Of a stretch of DNA of 7,267 bases, positions 1 to 6,756 are shown piece by piece. Position 1 is the stretch's first letter. Every line of letters begins with the position of its first letter. The notes under the pieces were generated by a model. The model ran no database searches. It had not been told where the DNA came from and saw nothing but the letters and a program-made list of their open reading frames with translations. Location of the stretch: assembly GCA_030642545.1 (NCBI GenBank), contig DAOWNP010000119.1, forward strand, positions 1 through 7,267, read 5' to 3'. Origin of the DNA: Desulfobacteraceae bacterium. GTDB taxonomy: Bacteria > Desulfobacterota > Desulfobacteria > Desulfobacterales > DAOWNP01. The position numbers and the translations under genes are program-made.

Positions 1-35
1 ATTGTATTTTTAAACAATTTTTTTTTGATGTACAT
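1..35 (-). CDS. Start of an unidentified gene, truncated by the window edge
   Basis: On the minus strand a full AAGGAGG Shine-Dalgarno (40-46) is followed after four bases by ATG (33-35). The frame then stays open to the window edge and reads MYIKKKLFKNT. Only eleven complete codons are visible, so no family can be named; the lysine-rich start would suit a cytosolic protein or the n-region of a signal or membrane segment. The Shine-Dalgarno to ATG spacing is rather short. A TTG at codon 7 is an alternative start, but it is further from the optimum. The gene lies about 315 bp downstream of recD2 on the same strand and probably has its own promoter. The call rests on the ribosome binding site alone. 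Confidence 0.42.
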   Translation of the reverse strand, partial: MYIKKKLFKNT

Positions 36-350
36 ATTTCCTCCTTGATGTTGTATAAATATCTAATAATATTTAATATATTGGAAGGTTATAAAAAGTA
101 ATCTGGTTGATATGCAAAAGTATAATAAACTATATTTTTCAGGTAAAATTTTAAATTACTGTATTGTTGATAAAAAAATAAGTTTAATGACATAGAGTTG
201 ATTATAAAAAAGATAAAATTGTTATTTTAACATAGATTTGAATATTTTATATAGATTTATAAAAATATAAATAACATATTATAAATATCAAGTTTAGATA
301 AATATGTCAATTGAGTTTTGATATTTTGGCGTACGATTGTATCTGTTTTT
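36..350. other. AT-rich intergenic region downstream of recD2
   Basis: This stretch is almost entirely A and T and holds no convincing gene on either strand. It must contain the 3' end of the recD2 transcript and the promoter of the next minus-strand gene. TATACA on the minus strand, close upstream of the AAGGAGG at 40-46, resembles a -10 box, but there is no matching -35 and the leader would be only about 14 nt. The one hairpin with a following T-tract is listed separately. No tRNA or larger structured RNA is visible. Confidence 0.6.
206..229 (-). terminator. Possible weak intrinsic terminator after recD2
   Basis: On the minus strand TAAAAT (224-229) and ATTTTA (214-219) form a perfect 6-bp stem around a 4-nt loop. 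TC and then six T residues (206-211) follow directly. The position, about 120 bp after the recD2 stop, and the T-tract suit a terminator. The stem contains no G-C pair and would be unstable, and such structures arise easily by chance in sequence this AT-rich. Confidence 0.22.
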
Positions 351-2519
351 TTAAAGTTCTAAAAGTTTTTTATCAAGGGTTGTGAGTCTTTTTTTTAAAC
401 TGTCATTTTTTAATGCTATTTCAATGGCTCTTTTCATTCCAATTAGAATAACTAACCGTTTTCCTCTTGTTATAGCTGTATATATGAGATTTCTAAAAAG
501 AAGCATAAAGTGACTGGTCATTATGGGAACAATTATGGCAGGGTATTCAGATCCTTGAGACTTGTGGATAGTTATGGCATATGCCAGTGCAAGATTATTT
601 GTTTCTTCAATGTTATAGGTCACTGTTTTTCCATAGTAGTTAACACAAATGATATTTTCTTTTATATTAATATTGGTTATAGTACCTATATCTCCGTTGA
701 AAACATTTTTTTGATAATTGTTTTTAAGATGTATTACTTTATCTCCTGTTTTATATTTGAGTAGAGAAGTTTCTATCTCTTTTTTACTGGGGTTAAGAGC
801 TTTTTGAAGAGCATGGTTTAAATTTATAGTTCCTGTTATTCCTTTGTGTACAGGAGTTAAAACCTGGATGTCATTAAAAGGATCAAAACTAAATTTTTCA
901 GGGATTTCACATGAACAAAGATCTATAATTTTTTTTAAAACTTTCTCTGGGTCATTTTCTTCAAAAAAATAAAATTCTGAAAGTTTTTTGTCATTGAAAA
1001 CATTTTTAAAATCTGGAAATTTTCCATTTCTTATAAGATGAGCATTTCTGATAATAGGGCTCTTTTTAGATTGTCTGAATATGGTTGATAGGTGATATGT
1101 GGGGATTATATTAGAATTGATAAGATCGCATAAAATGTTCCCGGCTCCTATAGCAGGAAGTTGAAATGCATCTCCTACTAAAATGAATACAGAGGTTATG
1201 TTTATTGCTTCAAGAAAGTTGTACATCAGCAAAGTGTCAATCATTGAGGCTTCATCAATAATAATGACATCTGCATTAATCGGGTTTTTGAAATTTTTTT
1301 CAAATGATTCATTGTCTAAGTTAAATCCCAATAGTTTATGTATTGTTACTGCTTTCCTGTTTGTTATTTGTTCAAGTCGTCTCGCTGCTCTACCTGTAGG
1401 AGCACAAAGAGCTACCTGCTTTTGAGATGCTTCAAATAAAGCGTTAATAAAACGAATGATTGTTGTTTTACCGGTTCCAGGACCTCCTGTAATTAAACCA
1501 ATCCTGCTGGAAAAAACGTCAGATATCGTTTTGATTTGTTCCGGAGAGAGAGCGATTGCAAGTTTTTCTTGAATTTTATCTATTGTTTGCAGTTTTGTTT
1601 CAAGAGAAATCTCTGTTGGATAACTTAACATTGCTCTTATTTTTGCAGCAATCTTTTTTTCAGCAAGGTAGAGTTTTTTGGAAAATATTTTATTTTCTTC
1701 TTTTTTATCTGAATTTTCTATAATTATTTGTCCTGATTCAGAAAGAGATATTATCACTTCTTCTATTTTATCTGGTTTGACACCAAGTTTTTTTTTGCAT
1801 TGGTTTAATATTTTTTTCTGGAGCAGGTAAACGTCTCCGTTTTCTTCAGCCTGATTAATAAGCTGTATAATACAGGTTTTAATATGTTGCTTAGAATTGA
1901 TTTCTTGTCCATTAAATCTGGCGATGGCACTGGCAATTAAAAATCCTTTTCCATCTAAATCTTTTGCAAGTTCAGATGGTTTTTTTTTAATTATATTAAG
2001 AGCATTGTCACCATAAAAATCAATGATTTTTGATCCTAATGAAGTATCGACTCCTATATCCTGCAAAAAGTTTATAATCTCTAATACTTTTTCATGTTTA
2101 TTAAAAGATTCTGTAATGATTTTTATTTTTGTTTCTGCTATATCATCAATCTCTTTTAAAAGTTCGGGTGTTTTTTTTATAGTATCAATGGTTTTATCAC
2201 CAAAATGATTAACAAGCTTTTCAGCTAATGATGGGCATATGCCTTTTATGATACCTGATTCCAAGTATTTTTTTATGTTAGTTTTATTTGAAGGGGTTAT
2301 AATTTTAAAAGATGTGATTTTAAACTGTTCACCGTATTTGGGATGTGTTGTCCAGTTGCCGGTGGTTTCAATAACCTGGCTATGAGCTATATTTTTCATG
2401 TACCCTAAAATGGTAACCGGGTTTTTATTGATGTCTGTTTTTAACTTAGCTATGGTATAATTATTGTTTTTGTTATGAAAGGTTATATTTTCTATAAAAC
2501 CGTTAAGTATTGTGCTCAT
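351..2519 (-). CDS. recD2: RecD2-like ATP-dependent DNA helicase
   Basis: A superfamily 1B 5'-3' DNA helicase of the RecD2 (YrrC) type, acting in the cytoplasm on DNA during repair, independently of a RecBC complex. Residues 1-75 form the N-terminal OB-like domain (FIENITFHNKNNNYTIAKL) typical of RecD2 and absent from RecBCD-type RecD. Residues about 80-205 correspond to the helix-hairpin-helix region. The motor shows Walker A GGPGTGKT (345-352), motif Ia APTGRAARR (373-381), Walker B IIIDEAS (419-425), motif III GDAFQLP (449-455), motif IV FRQ (481-483), an NGDIGT segment (608-613), the AITIHKSQGSEY motif (648-659) and motif VI YTAITRGK (680-687). At 722 residues it matches the family (about 700-800) and looks intact. 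The ATG overlaps the end of the upstream phosphatase gene by 17 bp, and no strong Shine-Dalgarno precedes it, so translation is probably coupled. The stop is TAA. Confidence 0.93.
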   Translation of the reverse strand: MSTILNGFIENITFHNKNNNYTIAKLKTDINKNPVTILGYMKNIAHSQVIETTGNWTTHPKYGEQFKITSFKIITPSNKTNIKKYLESGIIKGICPSLAEKLVNHFGDKTIDTIKKTPELLKEIDDIAETKIKIITESFNKHEKVLEIINFLQDIGVDTSLGSKIIDFYGDNALNIIKKKPSELAKDLDGKGFLIASAIARFNGQEINSKQHIKTCIIQLINQAEENGDVYLLQKKILNQCKKKLGVKPDKIEEVIISLSESGQIIIENSDKKEENKIFSKKLYLAEKKIAAKIRAMLSYPTEISLETKLQTIDKIQEKLAIALSPEQIKTISDVFSSRIGLITGGPGTGKTTIIRFINALFEASQKQVALCAPTGRAARRLEQITNRKAVTIHKLLGFNLDNESFEKNFKNPINADVIIIDEASMIDTLLMYNFLEAINITSVFILVGDAFQLPAIGAGNILCDLINSNIIPTYHLSTIFRQSKKSPIIRNAHLIRNGKFPDFKNVFNDKKLSEFYFFEENDPEKVLKKIIDLCSCEIPEKFSFDPFNDIQVLTPVHKGITGTINLNHALQKALNPSKKEIETSLLKYKTGDKVIHLKNNYQKNVFNGDIGTITNINIKENIICVNYYGKTVTYNIEETNNLALAYAITIHKSQGSEYPAIIVPIMTSHFMLLFRNLIYTAITRGKRLVILIGMKRAIEIALKNDSLKKRLTTLDKKLLEL

Positions 2520-3096
2520 TGATAAAAACCCGACCGTACTTACTTATAATCCATTCAGCAGCAGTGTAAAGATCATTTGCAACATGATCTGGATGTATTT
2601 TTTTTTTTATTAATTGTTTTTCTGCACTTTTCCCATTGCCGGTTTTAACGAGGATAGTATATTTGCACCCTGCATTTTTCCCGCATTCTATATCTTTTGT
2701 ACTGTCTCCAATCATACATGATAAAGATATATCAATGTCTAAAGCATTTTTTGCCTGAAAGATCAAGCCTGGAGATGGTTTTCTGCAATTACAGTTTTCA
2801 TCCGGAGTATGAGGGCAAAAAAAAATCCCTGAAATTTTTCCATTGTTTGATTTAATAGTATCTTTCATGTTGTTTAAAATTTCATTTAGATCTTCTTGCC
2901 TGCTTAAACTCCTGTTGATCATTGATTGGTTGGTTATGATTACAGAAATAAATCCTTTTTCTGTTAAAAGTTTTATAGCTTCAATGCTTTTGGGGATAAA
3001 ATTTACTTCTTTCCAGCATTTAATATAATCTTTTGAGTCAAAATTTATAACTCCATCTTTATCTATAAAAACAACAGGTTTCTTTTTTTTTAGCAT
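2503..3096 (-). CDS. gmhB: HAD-IIIA phosphatase, probable heptose-1,7-bisphosphate 7-phosphatase
   Basis: Probably removes the 7-phosphate from D-glycero-D-manno-heptose 1,7-bisphosphate on the route to ADP-heptose for the lipopolysaccharide inner core. The HAD catalytic pair is Asp12 and Asp14 in FIDKDGVIN (10-18). Motif II is ITNQS (54-58). A GmhB-type zinc loop is seen as Cys94, His96, Cys102 and Cys104, followed by RKPSPG (105-110) with the motif III lysine, and motif IV GDSTKD is at 130-135. The loop is the short version found in many GmhB proteins. The length of 197 residues fits the family (about 190). The ATG is 16 bp after the lon stop. There is no recognisable Shine-Dalgarno, but motif I begins at residue 10, so the start cannot lie much further in; reinitiation after lon is likely. 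A histidinol-phosphate phosphatase or another small sugar-phosphate phosphatase of the same HAD-IIIA group cannot be excluded. Confidence 0.78.
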   Translation of the reverse strand: MLKKKKPVVFIDKDGVINFDSKDYIKCWKEVNFIPKSIEAIKLLTEKGFISVIITNQSMINRSLSRQEDLNEILNNMKDTIKSNNGKISGIFFCPHTPDENCNCRKPSPGLIFQAKNALDIDISLSCMIGDSTKDIECGKNAGCKYTILVKTGNGKSAEKQLIKKKIHPDHVANDLYTAAEWIISKYGRVFINEHNT

Positions 3097-3112
3097 TATT
3101 TTAATAAAAGTT

Positions 3113-5455
3113 CTATTTTTGAAAAACTAATTGTAAAATATCATCTATTTTTTCTGCAAAATAAAACTTTATGACTTTTTTAATTTTTTTGGGTATTTCT
3201 ACAAGGTCTTTTTCATTCCATTTTGGTAAAATTATGGTTTTTATTCCGGCTCTGTGTGCTGCAAGAACTTTTTCTTTAATTCCTCCAACAGGTAAAACCT
3301 GTCCCCGCAATGTTATTTCTCCAGTCATAGCAAGATCTTTGTTGATTGGTTTGTTGGTTAAAAGTGAAACAAGGGCGGAGAATATGGTTACTCCTGCTGA
3401 TGGCCCGTCTTTTGGTATAGCTCCTTCAGGCACATGGATATGAAGTTCGTGTTTCAGAAAATAATCATCTTCTTTTAAGGTAAGGGCTTTTGCGTGTGAT
3501 CTTATATATGTAAGAGCTGCTGTTGCAGATTCTTTCATAACATCGCCGAGCTGACCTGTTAAAATAAGTCCTTTATTTCCTGGCATGGAAGCGGCTTCTA
3601 TAAACAAAATTTCTCCTCCGTAAGGAGTCCATGCAAGTCCCATTGCAACACCCGTAGTTGTCATTCGTGCTTTTTTTTCAGGGTTTATTTTTTCAGGGCC
3701 AAGATATTTTTGAATATTTATCATTGTTATGGAGGCATATTTAATCTCCTCTTCTGCAACCTTAGCAGCAACCCCGCGGCATATAGATGCTATTTCACGT
3801 TCAAGGTTTCTTAAACCAGCCTCTCTTGTATATCCTGAAATAATTTGTTTTATAGCTCCTTTGGTAAAAGAGATATTGCTGGAGTCGAGCCCATGTGCTT
3901 TTCTCTGACGGGGTATAAGATATTTATTTGATATTTTAATTTTTTCTTCTTCTGTATAACCTGAAAGACGAAGCGTTTCCATTCTATCTCTTAATGCCGG
4001 AGGGATTGTATCAAGTATATTGGCAGTTGTAATAAACATTACTTTTGAAAGATCAAAAGGCACATCAAGATAGTTGTCTGAAAATGAAAAGTTTTGTTCA
4101 GGATCAAGGACTTCTAATAGAGCTGAAGAAGGATCACCTCTAAAATCACTTCCTATCTTATCTATTTCATCTAACATAAAGACAGGGTTGTTTGATTCTG
4201 CTCTTCTTATTCCTTGAATAATTCTTCCAGGCAGTGCACCGACATATGTTCGTCTGTGCCCTCTTATTTCAGCTTCATCTCTTACACCGCCGAGTGCTAT
4301 TCTGATAAATTTTCTACCCAGAGCATTTGCAATGGAATTTCCAAGCGAGGTTTTTCCTGTGCCAGGAGGACCTACAAAACACAGTATAGGCCCTTTTGAA
4401 TCGGGTTTTAACTTTTTTACAGCAAGATATTCAATTATACGCTTTTTTGCTTTATCTAAGCCGTAATGATCATTGTTAAGTATTTTTTTTGCTTTTTTTA
4501 TGTCAAGATTGTCTTTTGTGCTGTTGTTCCATGGCAATGTGGTAATCCAGTCTATATAGGTTGATGCGACTGTATATTCAGATGAAGAGGGATGCATTTT
4601 AGAAAGACGATTAAGCTCTTTTTTTGCTTCTTTTGCAACGAGTTCGGGAAGTTCTTTTTTCTCTATTTTTGCTTTGTATTCATCAATTTCAATACTTATA
4701 TCGTCTGTCTCTCCAAGTTCGTCTTTAATAGCCTTTAGTTGTTGGCGCAGATAGAACTCTTTCTGTTTTTTATCCATTTTCCCTTTTACCTGGGATTGGA
4801 TTTTATTACCAAGTTTTAAAATATCAAGTTGGCGGTTAACTAATTTTGTTACTTCTTTAAGTCTTTTTTTAGGGTTTACAGCTTCTAAAATTTTTTGTTT
4901 ATCTTCTATAGAAGAGCTTATAGTGGAAATAACCATATCTGCCATGGTTCCAGGATCATCAATGGTTTGAGCCATAGCTCCTATTTCATGTGGCAGTCCT
5001 GGAGTCAGATCGATAATTTTGTTATAGAGATTTGAAAGATTTTGCATTAATGCTTTGGTTTCTATATCTTTTGTGTTGTTGGTTTTGTTACTTGATAAAT
5101 ATGTTGTGCGGGCAAGTAAATAAGGTTTTTTTTCTATAAATTCTTTAATTTTAAATCTATGCATTCCCTGGACGAGAAGCTGAGCTCTGTTCTCATCAAT
5201 TTTAGCCATTTTTAGTATTGTTGCACTTGTTCCGAATGTATATAGATCTTTTTCTTCAAAACCCTCTTCAGTATCAGCTTTTTTAGAAGAGATAAGCCCT
5301 ATTATCCTGTCTTTTGACATGGCTTCGTCTATTAATAAAATTGACTCTTTTTGAATGACAACGAGAGGTAAAACCATTTTTGGGAATAAAATTACTTCAA
5401 AAAGAGGCAGGATTGGCAAAATTTCAGGTTTTTTAATCTTATCGTCATCAGGCAT
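3113..5455 (-). CDS. lon: ATP-dependent protease Lon
   Basis: Cytoplasmic AAA+ serine protease that unfolds and degrades damaged and short-lived regulatory proteins as a hexamer. Residues 12 to about 210 are the Lon N-terminal substrate-binding domain (ILPLFEVILFPKMVLPL). A helical coiled region follows to about 340 and includes KEFYLRQQLKAIKDELGE (232-249). The AAA+ module has Walker A GPPGTGKT (362-369), Walker B FMLDEID (426-432), a sensor-1 asparagine (Asn479) and sensor 2 in GLRNLER (547-553). The protease domain carries the catalytic dyad Ser686 in PKDGPSAG and Lys729 in GGIKEK. The length of 780 residues is normal and every key residue is present. The start is well supported by a GGAGG eight bases upstream. 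It follows hsp20 by 71 bp and is followed by the phosphatase gene after 16 bp, so lon is the core of the operon. The stop is TAG. Confidence 0.98.
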   Translation of the reverse strand: MPDDDKIKKPEILPILPLFEVILFPKMVLPLVVIQKESILLIDEAMSKDRIIGLISSKKADTEEGFEEKDLYTFGTSATILKMAKIDENRAQLLVQGMHRFKIKEFIEKKPYLLARTTYLSSNKTNNTKDIETKALMQNLSNLYNKIIDLTPGLPHEIGAMAQTIDDPGTMADMVISTISSSIEDKQKILEAVNPKKRLKEVTKLVNRQLDILKLGNKIQSQVKGKMDKKQKEFYLRQQLKAIKDELGETDDISIEIDEYKAKIEKKELPELVAKEAKKELNRLSKMHPSSSEYTVASTYIDWITTLPWNNSTKDNLDIKKAKKILNNDHYGLDKAKKRIIEYLAVKKLKPDSKGPILCFVGPPGTGKTSLGNSIANALGRKFIRIALGGVRDEAEIRGHRRTYVGALPGRIIQGIRRAESNNPVFMLDEIDKIGSDFRGDPSSALLEVLDPEQNFSFSDNYLDVPFDLSKVMFITTANILDTIPPALRDRMETLRLSGYTEEEKIKISNKYLIPRQRKAHGLDSSNISFTKGAIKQIISGYTREAGLRNLEREIASICRGVAAKVAEEEIKYASITMINIQKYLGPEKINPEKKARMTTTGVAMGLAWTPYGGEILFIEAASMPGNKGLILTGQLGDVMKESATAALTYIRSHAKALTLKEDDYFLKHELHIHVPEGAIPKDGPSAGVTIFSALVSLLTNKPINKDLAMTGEITLRGQVLPVGGIKEKVLAAHRAGIKTIILPKWNEKDLVEIPKKIKKVIKFYFAEKIDDILQLVFQK

Positions 5456-5463
5456 GTTGTAAA

Positions 5464-5468
5464 CCTCC
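5464..5468 (-). promoter_or_regulatory. Ribosome binding site of lon
   Basis: GGAGG on the minus strand lies eight bases before the ATG at 5455 and fixes that start. It is one of the two clear Shine-Dalgarno sequences in the operon (the other serves hsp20). That suggests lon is translated independently, while the two genes after it depend on coupling. Confidence 0.85.
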
Positions 5469-5526
5469 GAATATCTGCATATTTATTAAAATTTAAAAAA
5501 GGGATTGGAAAGACTATATAACATGA

Positions 5527-5976
5527 CTACTCATCGTATTGTATAGCTATAGTTTGAATATCTTTTTCAGACAATTTGGCAAGTCTGATTTGCAAAAAGC
5601 CATTTGAATATGATGCAGAAACTTTTTCTGTGTTTATAACAGCAGGAAGATATAATATACGTTCAAATGTTCCATATTGAATTTCAGCAAGTCTGTATGT
5701 CGCTTTTTCTTCAGGTGAAATTCCATGTCGTTTCCCATATAGTTTAATTGCTTTTGAATTGATTTCAAGGGTAAGGTTTTCTTTATCAACTCCAGCTAAT
5801 TCTGATAAAATTATAATTTCGTCTGTAGTTTCACAAACATCCATTTGAGGCTTCCAGCTTTTCCCTGAAAGAGTAAATAAGGGATTTATTGATTGAAACA
5901 TATCATCAATGACTTTTTGAAATTTTGATTCATTTTCTTCGAAATTGGTGCCAAACTTAATTTTAAGATAATCCAT
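5527..5976 (-). CDS. Small heat shock protein, Hsp20 family
   Basis: An ATP-independent holdase chaperone that binds unfolding proteins and hands them to other chaperones or proteases. A short N-terminal arm (1-40) leads into the alpha-crystallin domain (about 41-135). That domain opens with WKPQMDVCET (41-50) and contains the family segments LSELAGVDKENLTLEI (57-72) and YGTFERILYLP (101-111), closing with NGFLQIRLAK (125-134). The C-terminal I-x-I anchor that docks onto a neighbouring dimer is present as Ile143-Ala-Ile145. At 149 residues the length is typical. The start is supported by AGGAG seven bases upstream. The gene is first in the hsp20-lon-gmhB-recD2 block and has a 317-bp non-coding region before it, which is the natural place for a heat-responsive promoter. 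I see no CIRCE element there. The stop is TAG. Confidence 0.95.
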   Translation of the reverse strand: MDYLKIKFGTNFEENESKFQKVIDDMFQSINPLFTLSGKSWKPQMDVCETTDEIIILSELAGVDKENLTLEINSKAIKLYGKRHGISPEEKATYRLAEIQYGTFERILYLPAVINTEKVSASYSNGFLQIRLAKLSEKDIQTIAIQYDE

Positions 5977-5983
5977 TTTTTAG

Positions 5984-5988
5984 CTCCT
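5984..5988 (-). promoter_or_regulatory. Ribosome binding site of hsp20
   Basis: AGGAG on the minus strand sits seven bases before the ATG at 5976 and selects that start. Confidence 0.8.
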
Positions 5989-5999
5989 ACTCAGTACAT

Positions 6000-6005
6000 A
6001 GTATA
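6000..6005 (-). promoter_or_regulatory. Candidate -10 box for the hsp20-lon operon
   Basis: TATACT on the minus strand lies 23 bases before the hsp20 ATG, leaving room for a short leader that includes the AGGAG. The hexamer about 17 bases further upstream is GTTTTA, a poor -35. A CCCATCTT sequence that overlaps the spacer is reminiscent of the sigma-32 -10 consensus, but no CTTGAAA partner is visible. Either reading is tentative. Confidence 0.25.
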
Positions 6006-6062
6006 AAAGATGGGATTTTATATAAAACATTAACTTATATTTTTGTGCTTTTTTGAAATTGA

Positions 6063-6180
6063 GTTATAGAATAGAAAAAAACAAATATTAAATTTTGTTT
6101 ATTACCTTAATTCCTTTATAAATATAATTTACTTATTAAAAGAATCTAACATTCTATAACCATTTTGTAAAGTCTATAAC
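6063..6180. repeat. Three GTTATAGA words upstream of hsp20
   Basis: GTTATAGAAT at 6063-6072 and ATTCTATAAC at 6151-6160 are a perfect 10-bp inverted pair. A third copy of the 8-bp core, TCTATAAC, is at 6173-6180. The second and third copies share orientation and begin 20 bp apart, about two helical turns, as paired protein-binding sites often do. They lie some 85-205 bp upstream of the hsp20 start, where an operator could act. No known regulator motif is recognised, and the AT-rich background makes chance matches possible. Confidence 0.3.
6075..6100 (-). terminator. Possible hairpin with T-tract before hsp20
   Basis: On the minus strand AAACAAA (6094-6100) and TTTGTTT (6079-6085) form a 7-bp stem around an 8-nt loop, and further T residues follow (6075-6078). 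It could end transcription from the upstream 73-residue gene before the hsp20 promoter. The stem has only one G-C pair and is weak. Confidence 0.22.
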
Positions 6181-6202
6181 AAAAAAAGCTATATTATTTT
6201 TA

Positions 6203-6221
6203 TAACTTGGTGGTTAAGTTA
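6203..6221. repeat. Short inverted repeat TAACTT-N7-AAGTTA
   Basis: TAACTT (6203-6208) and AAGTTA (6216-6221) are separated by GGTGGTT. The repeat lies about 70 bp after the end of the 73-residue gene. It could be a small operator or a weak hairpin. On the minus strand a run of seven T residues (6181-6187) follows, but 15 bases further on, too far for a standard intrinsic terminator. Confidence 0.25.
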
Positions 6222-6293
6222 AAAATGCTGGTGTTTGTCAAGCAAATTGCGGCATGCTCCTTTTTTTCATCTTTATCTGTTTCTACTGTTTGT

Positions 6294-6515
6294 TTAATCT
6301 TTATTTGGCCATTCAACGTCGTTTCTTTCTTCGGTAAAATAGCAAAACCTGTTCCACTCAAACTCACGCAGAGAAACAGGACAGCGTAATTTTACTTTTT
6401 TCTCACTGAATCCAACGATTTCCCAGTCCCCTTTGCGGGGGCCTTTTTTAATGTTTATTTTTTGTCCTACACTAAATGGATATGGCTCAAAAAAAATGAC
6501 TTTATCTGTTTTCAT
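6294..6515 (-). CDS. Small uncharacterised protein, possible SH3-like fold
   Basis: I do not recognise a named family for this 73-residue protein. It has no signal peptide, membrane segment or coiled coil. Its composition looks like a folded small domain: a basic GPRKGDWEIVGF stretch (25-36), then KVKLRCPVS (40-48), then EFEWNRFCYF (51-60) and a charged tail. The alternating hydrophobic pattern, a VGQKINIKKG turn and three tryptophans suggest a small beta-barrel of SH3 or KOW type; this is inference from appearance. Two cysteines (45 and 58) are too few for a zinc site in a monomer. An in-frame TAA six codons upstream limits the start, and a weak GAGAG (6524-6528) lies eight bases before the ATG. 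Its base composition looks less AT-extreme than the operon, and it reads as coding. Whether it is linked to the hsp20 operon 317 bp downstream is unknown. Confidence 0.7.
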   Translation of the reverse strand: MKTDKVIFFEPYPFSVGQKINIKKGPRKGDWEIVGFSEKKVKLRCPVSLREFEWNRFCYFTEERNDVEWPNKD

Positions 6516-6575
6516 GGACAGTTCTCTCTTTTAAAAAATCAATTTTGGTTTTATTTAACTTTCCTGCAAAAGTTC

Positions 6576-6723
6576 TCGACAGGCTGTTACAAAACACTAA
6601 TTTATCCAATTTCTGCGTTAGAAAATAAATTTGATCCTCGAAACACAACGAGTATGCCTGCGGTCAAATTAATTTTCTGCCTTGAACGAGGAAGAAATTT
6701 TCCATTTTGTAACAACCTGTCGA
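6576..6723. repeat. Large imperfect inverted repeat, MITE-like
   Basis: The outer arms CGACAGGCTGTTACAAAA (6577-6594) and its reverse complement (6705-6722) match at 17 of 18 positions, and a further T-A pair extends them to 6576 and 6723. The inner arms GAAAATAAATTTGA (6621-6634) and 6664-6677 match at 13 of 14. The 26-27 bases between outer and inner arms have diverged. In the centre CTCG (6637-6640) and CGAG (6649-6652) can form a small hairpin. The whole could fold into one long interrupted stem. It carries no gene. Size and symmetry fit a non-autonomous miniature transposable element or a palindromic dispersed repeat; no target-site duplication is visible. A transcribed structured RNA is an alternative. 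Confidence 0.65.
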
Positions 6724-6756
6724 ATATTTTCTTTAGTCTTACTTACACTTTTTAAT

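Larger units (their letters stand above)
5977..6293. other. AT-rich spacer upstream of hsp20
   Basis: No gene is supported here. The region should hold the hsp20 promoter and the end of the transcript of the 73-residue gene. It contains three copies of an 8-bp GTTATAGA word in mixed orientation, an AT-rich hairpin with a T-tract on the minus strand, and a 6-7-6 inverted repeat near 6203-6221. These are listed separately. A TTGACA hexamer is present on the minus strand (6236-6241), but nothing like a -10 box follows it at 16-18 bp. Confidence 0.6.

Noticed and set aside
141..162. Near-palindrome CAGGTAAA ... TTACTG in the left intergenic region
   Set aside because: The arms need a bulge and are nearly all A and T; it is indistinguishable from chance in this region.
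112..195. A 27-codon plus-strand frame starting MQKYNKLYFSG
   Set aside because: There is no Shine-Dalgarno at a usable distance, and a frame this short is expected by chance in such sequence.
1183..1425. Plus-strand frames opposite recD2, gmhB and lon (for example 1183-1425, 2843-3028 and 3171-3443)
   Set aside because: They are antisense shadows of well-supported genes and have no ribosome binding sites or recognisable proteins.
5456..5526. A separate terminator or heat-shock promoter between hsp20 and lon
   Set aside because: The 71-bp gap shows no GC-bearing hairpin and no convincing paired promoter hexamers; read-through from hsp20 is the simpler view.
6236..6241. TTGACA on the minus strand as a -35 box for hsp20
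   Set aside because: No -10-like hexamer occurs 16-18 bp downstream, and the position is about 260 bp before the hsp20 start.
6207..6389. A 60-codon plus-strand frame with a hydrophobic stretch
   Set aside because: Its second half is antisense to the 73-residue gene, it starts at TTG without a ribosome binding site, and its hydrophobic look follows from the T-rich strand.
6462..6755. A 97-codon plus-strand frame
   Set aside because: It runs across the large inverted repeat and the start of the 73-residue gene in antisense; the protein has no domain-like pattern and no Shine-Dalgarno.
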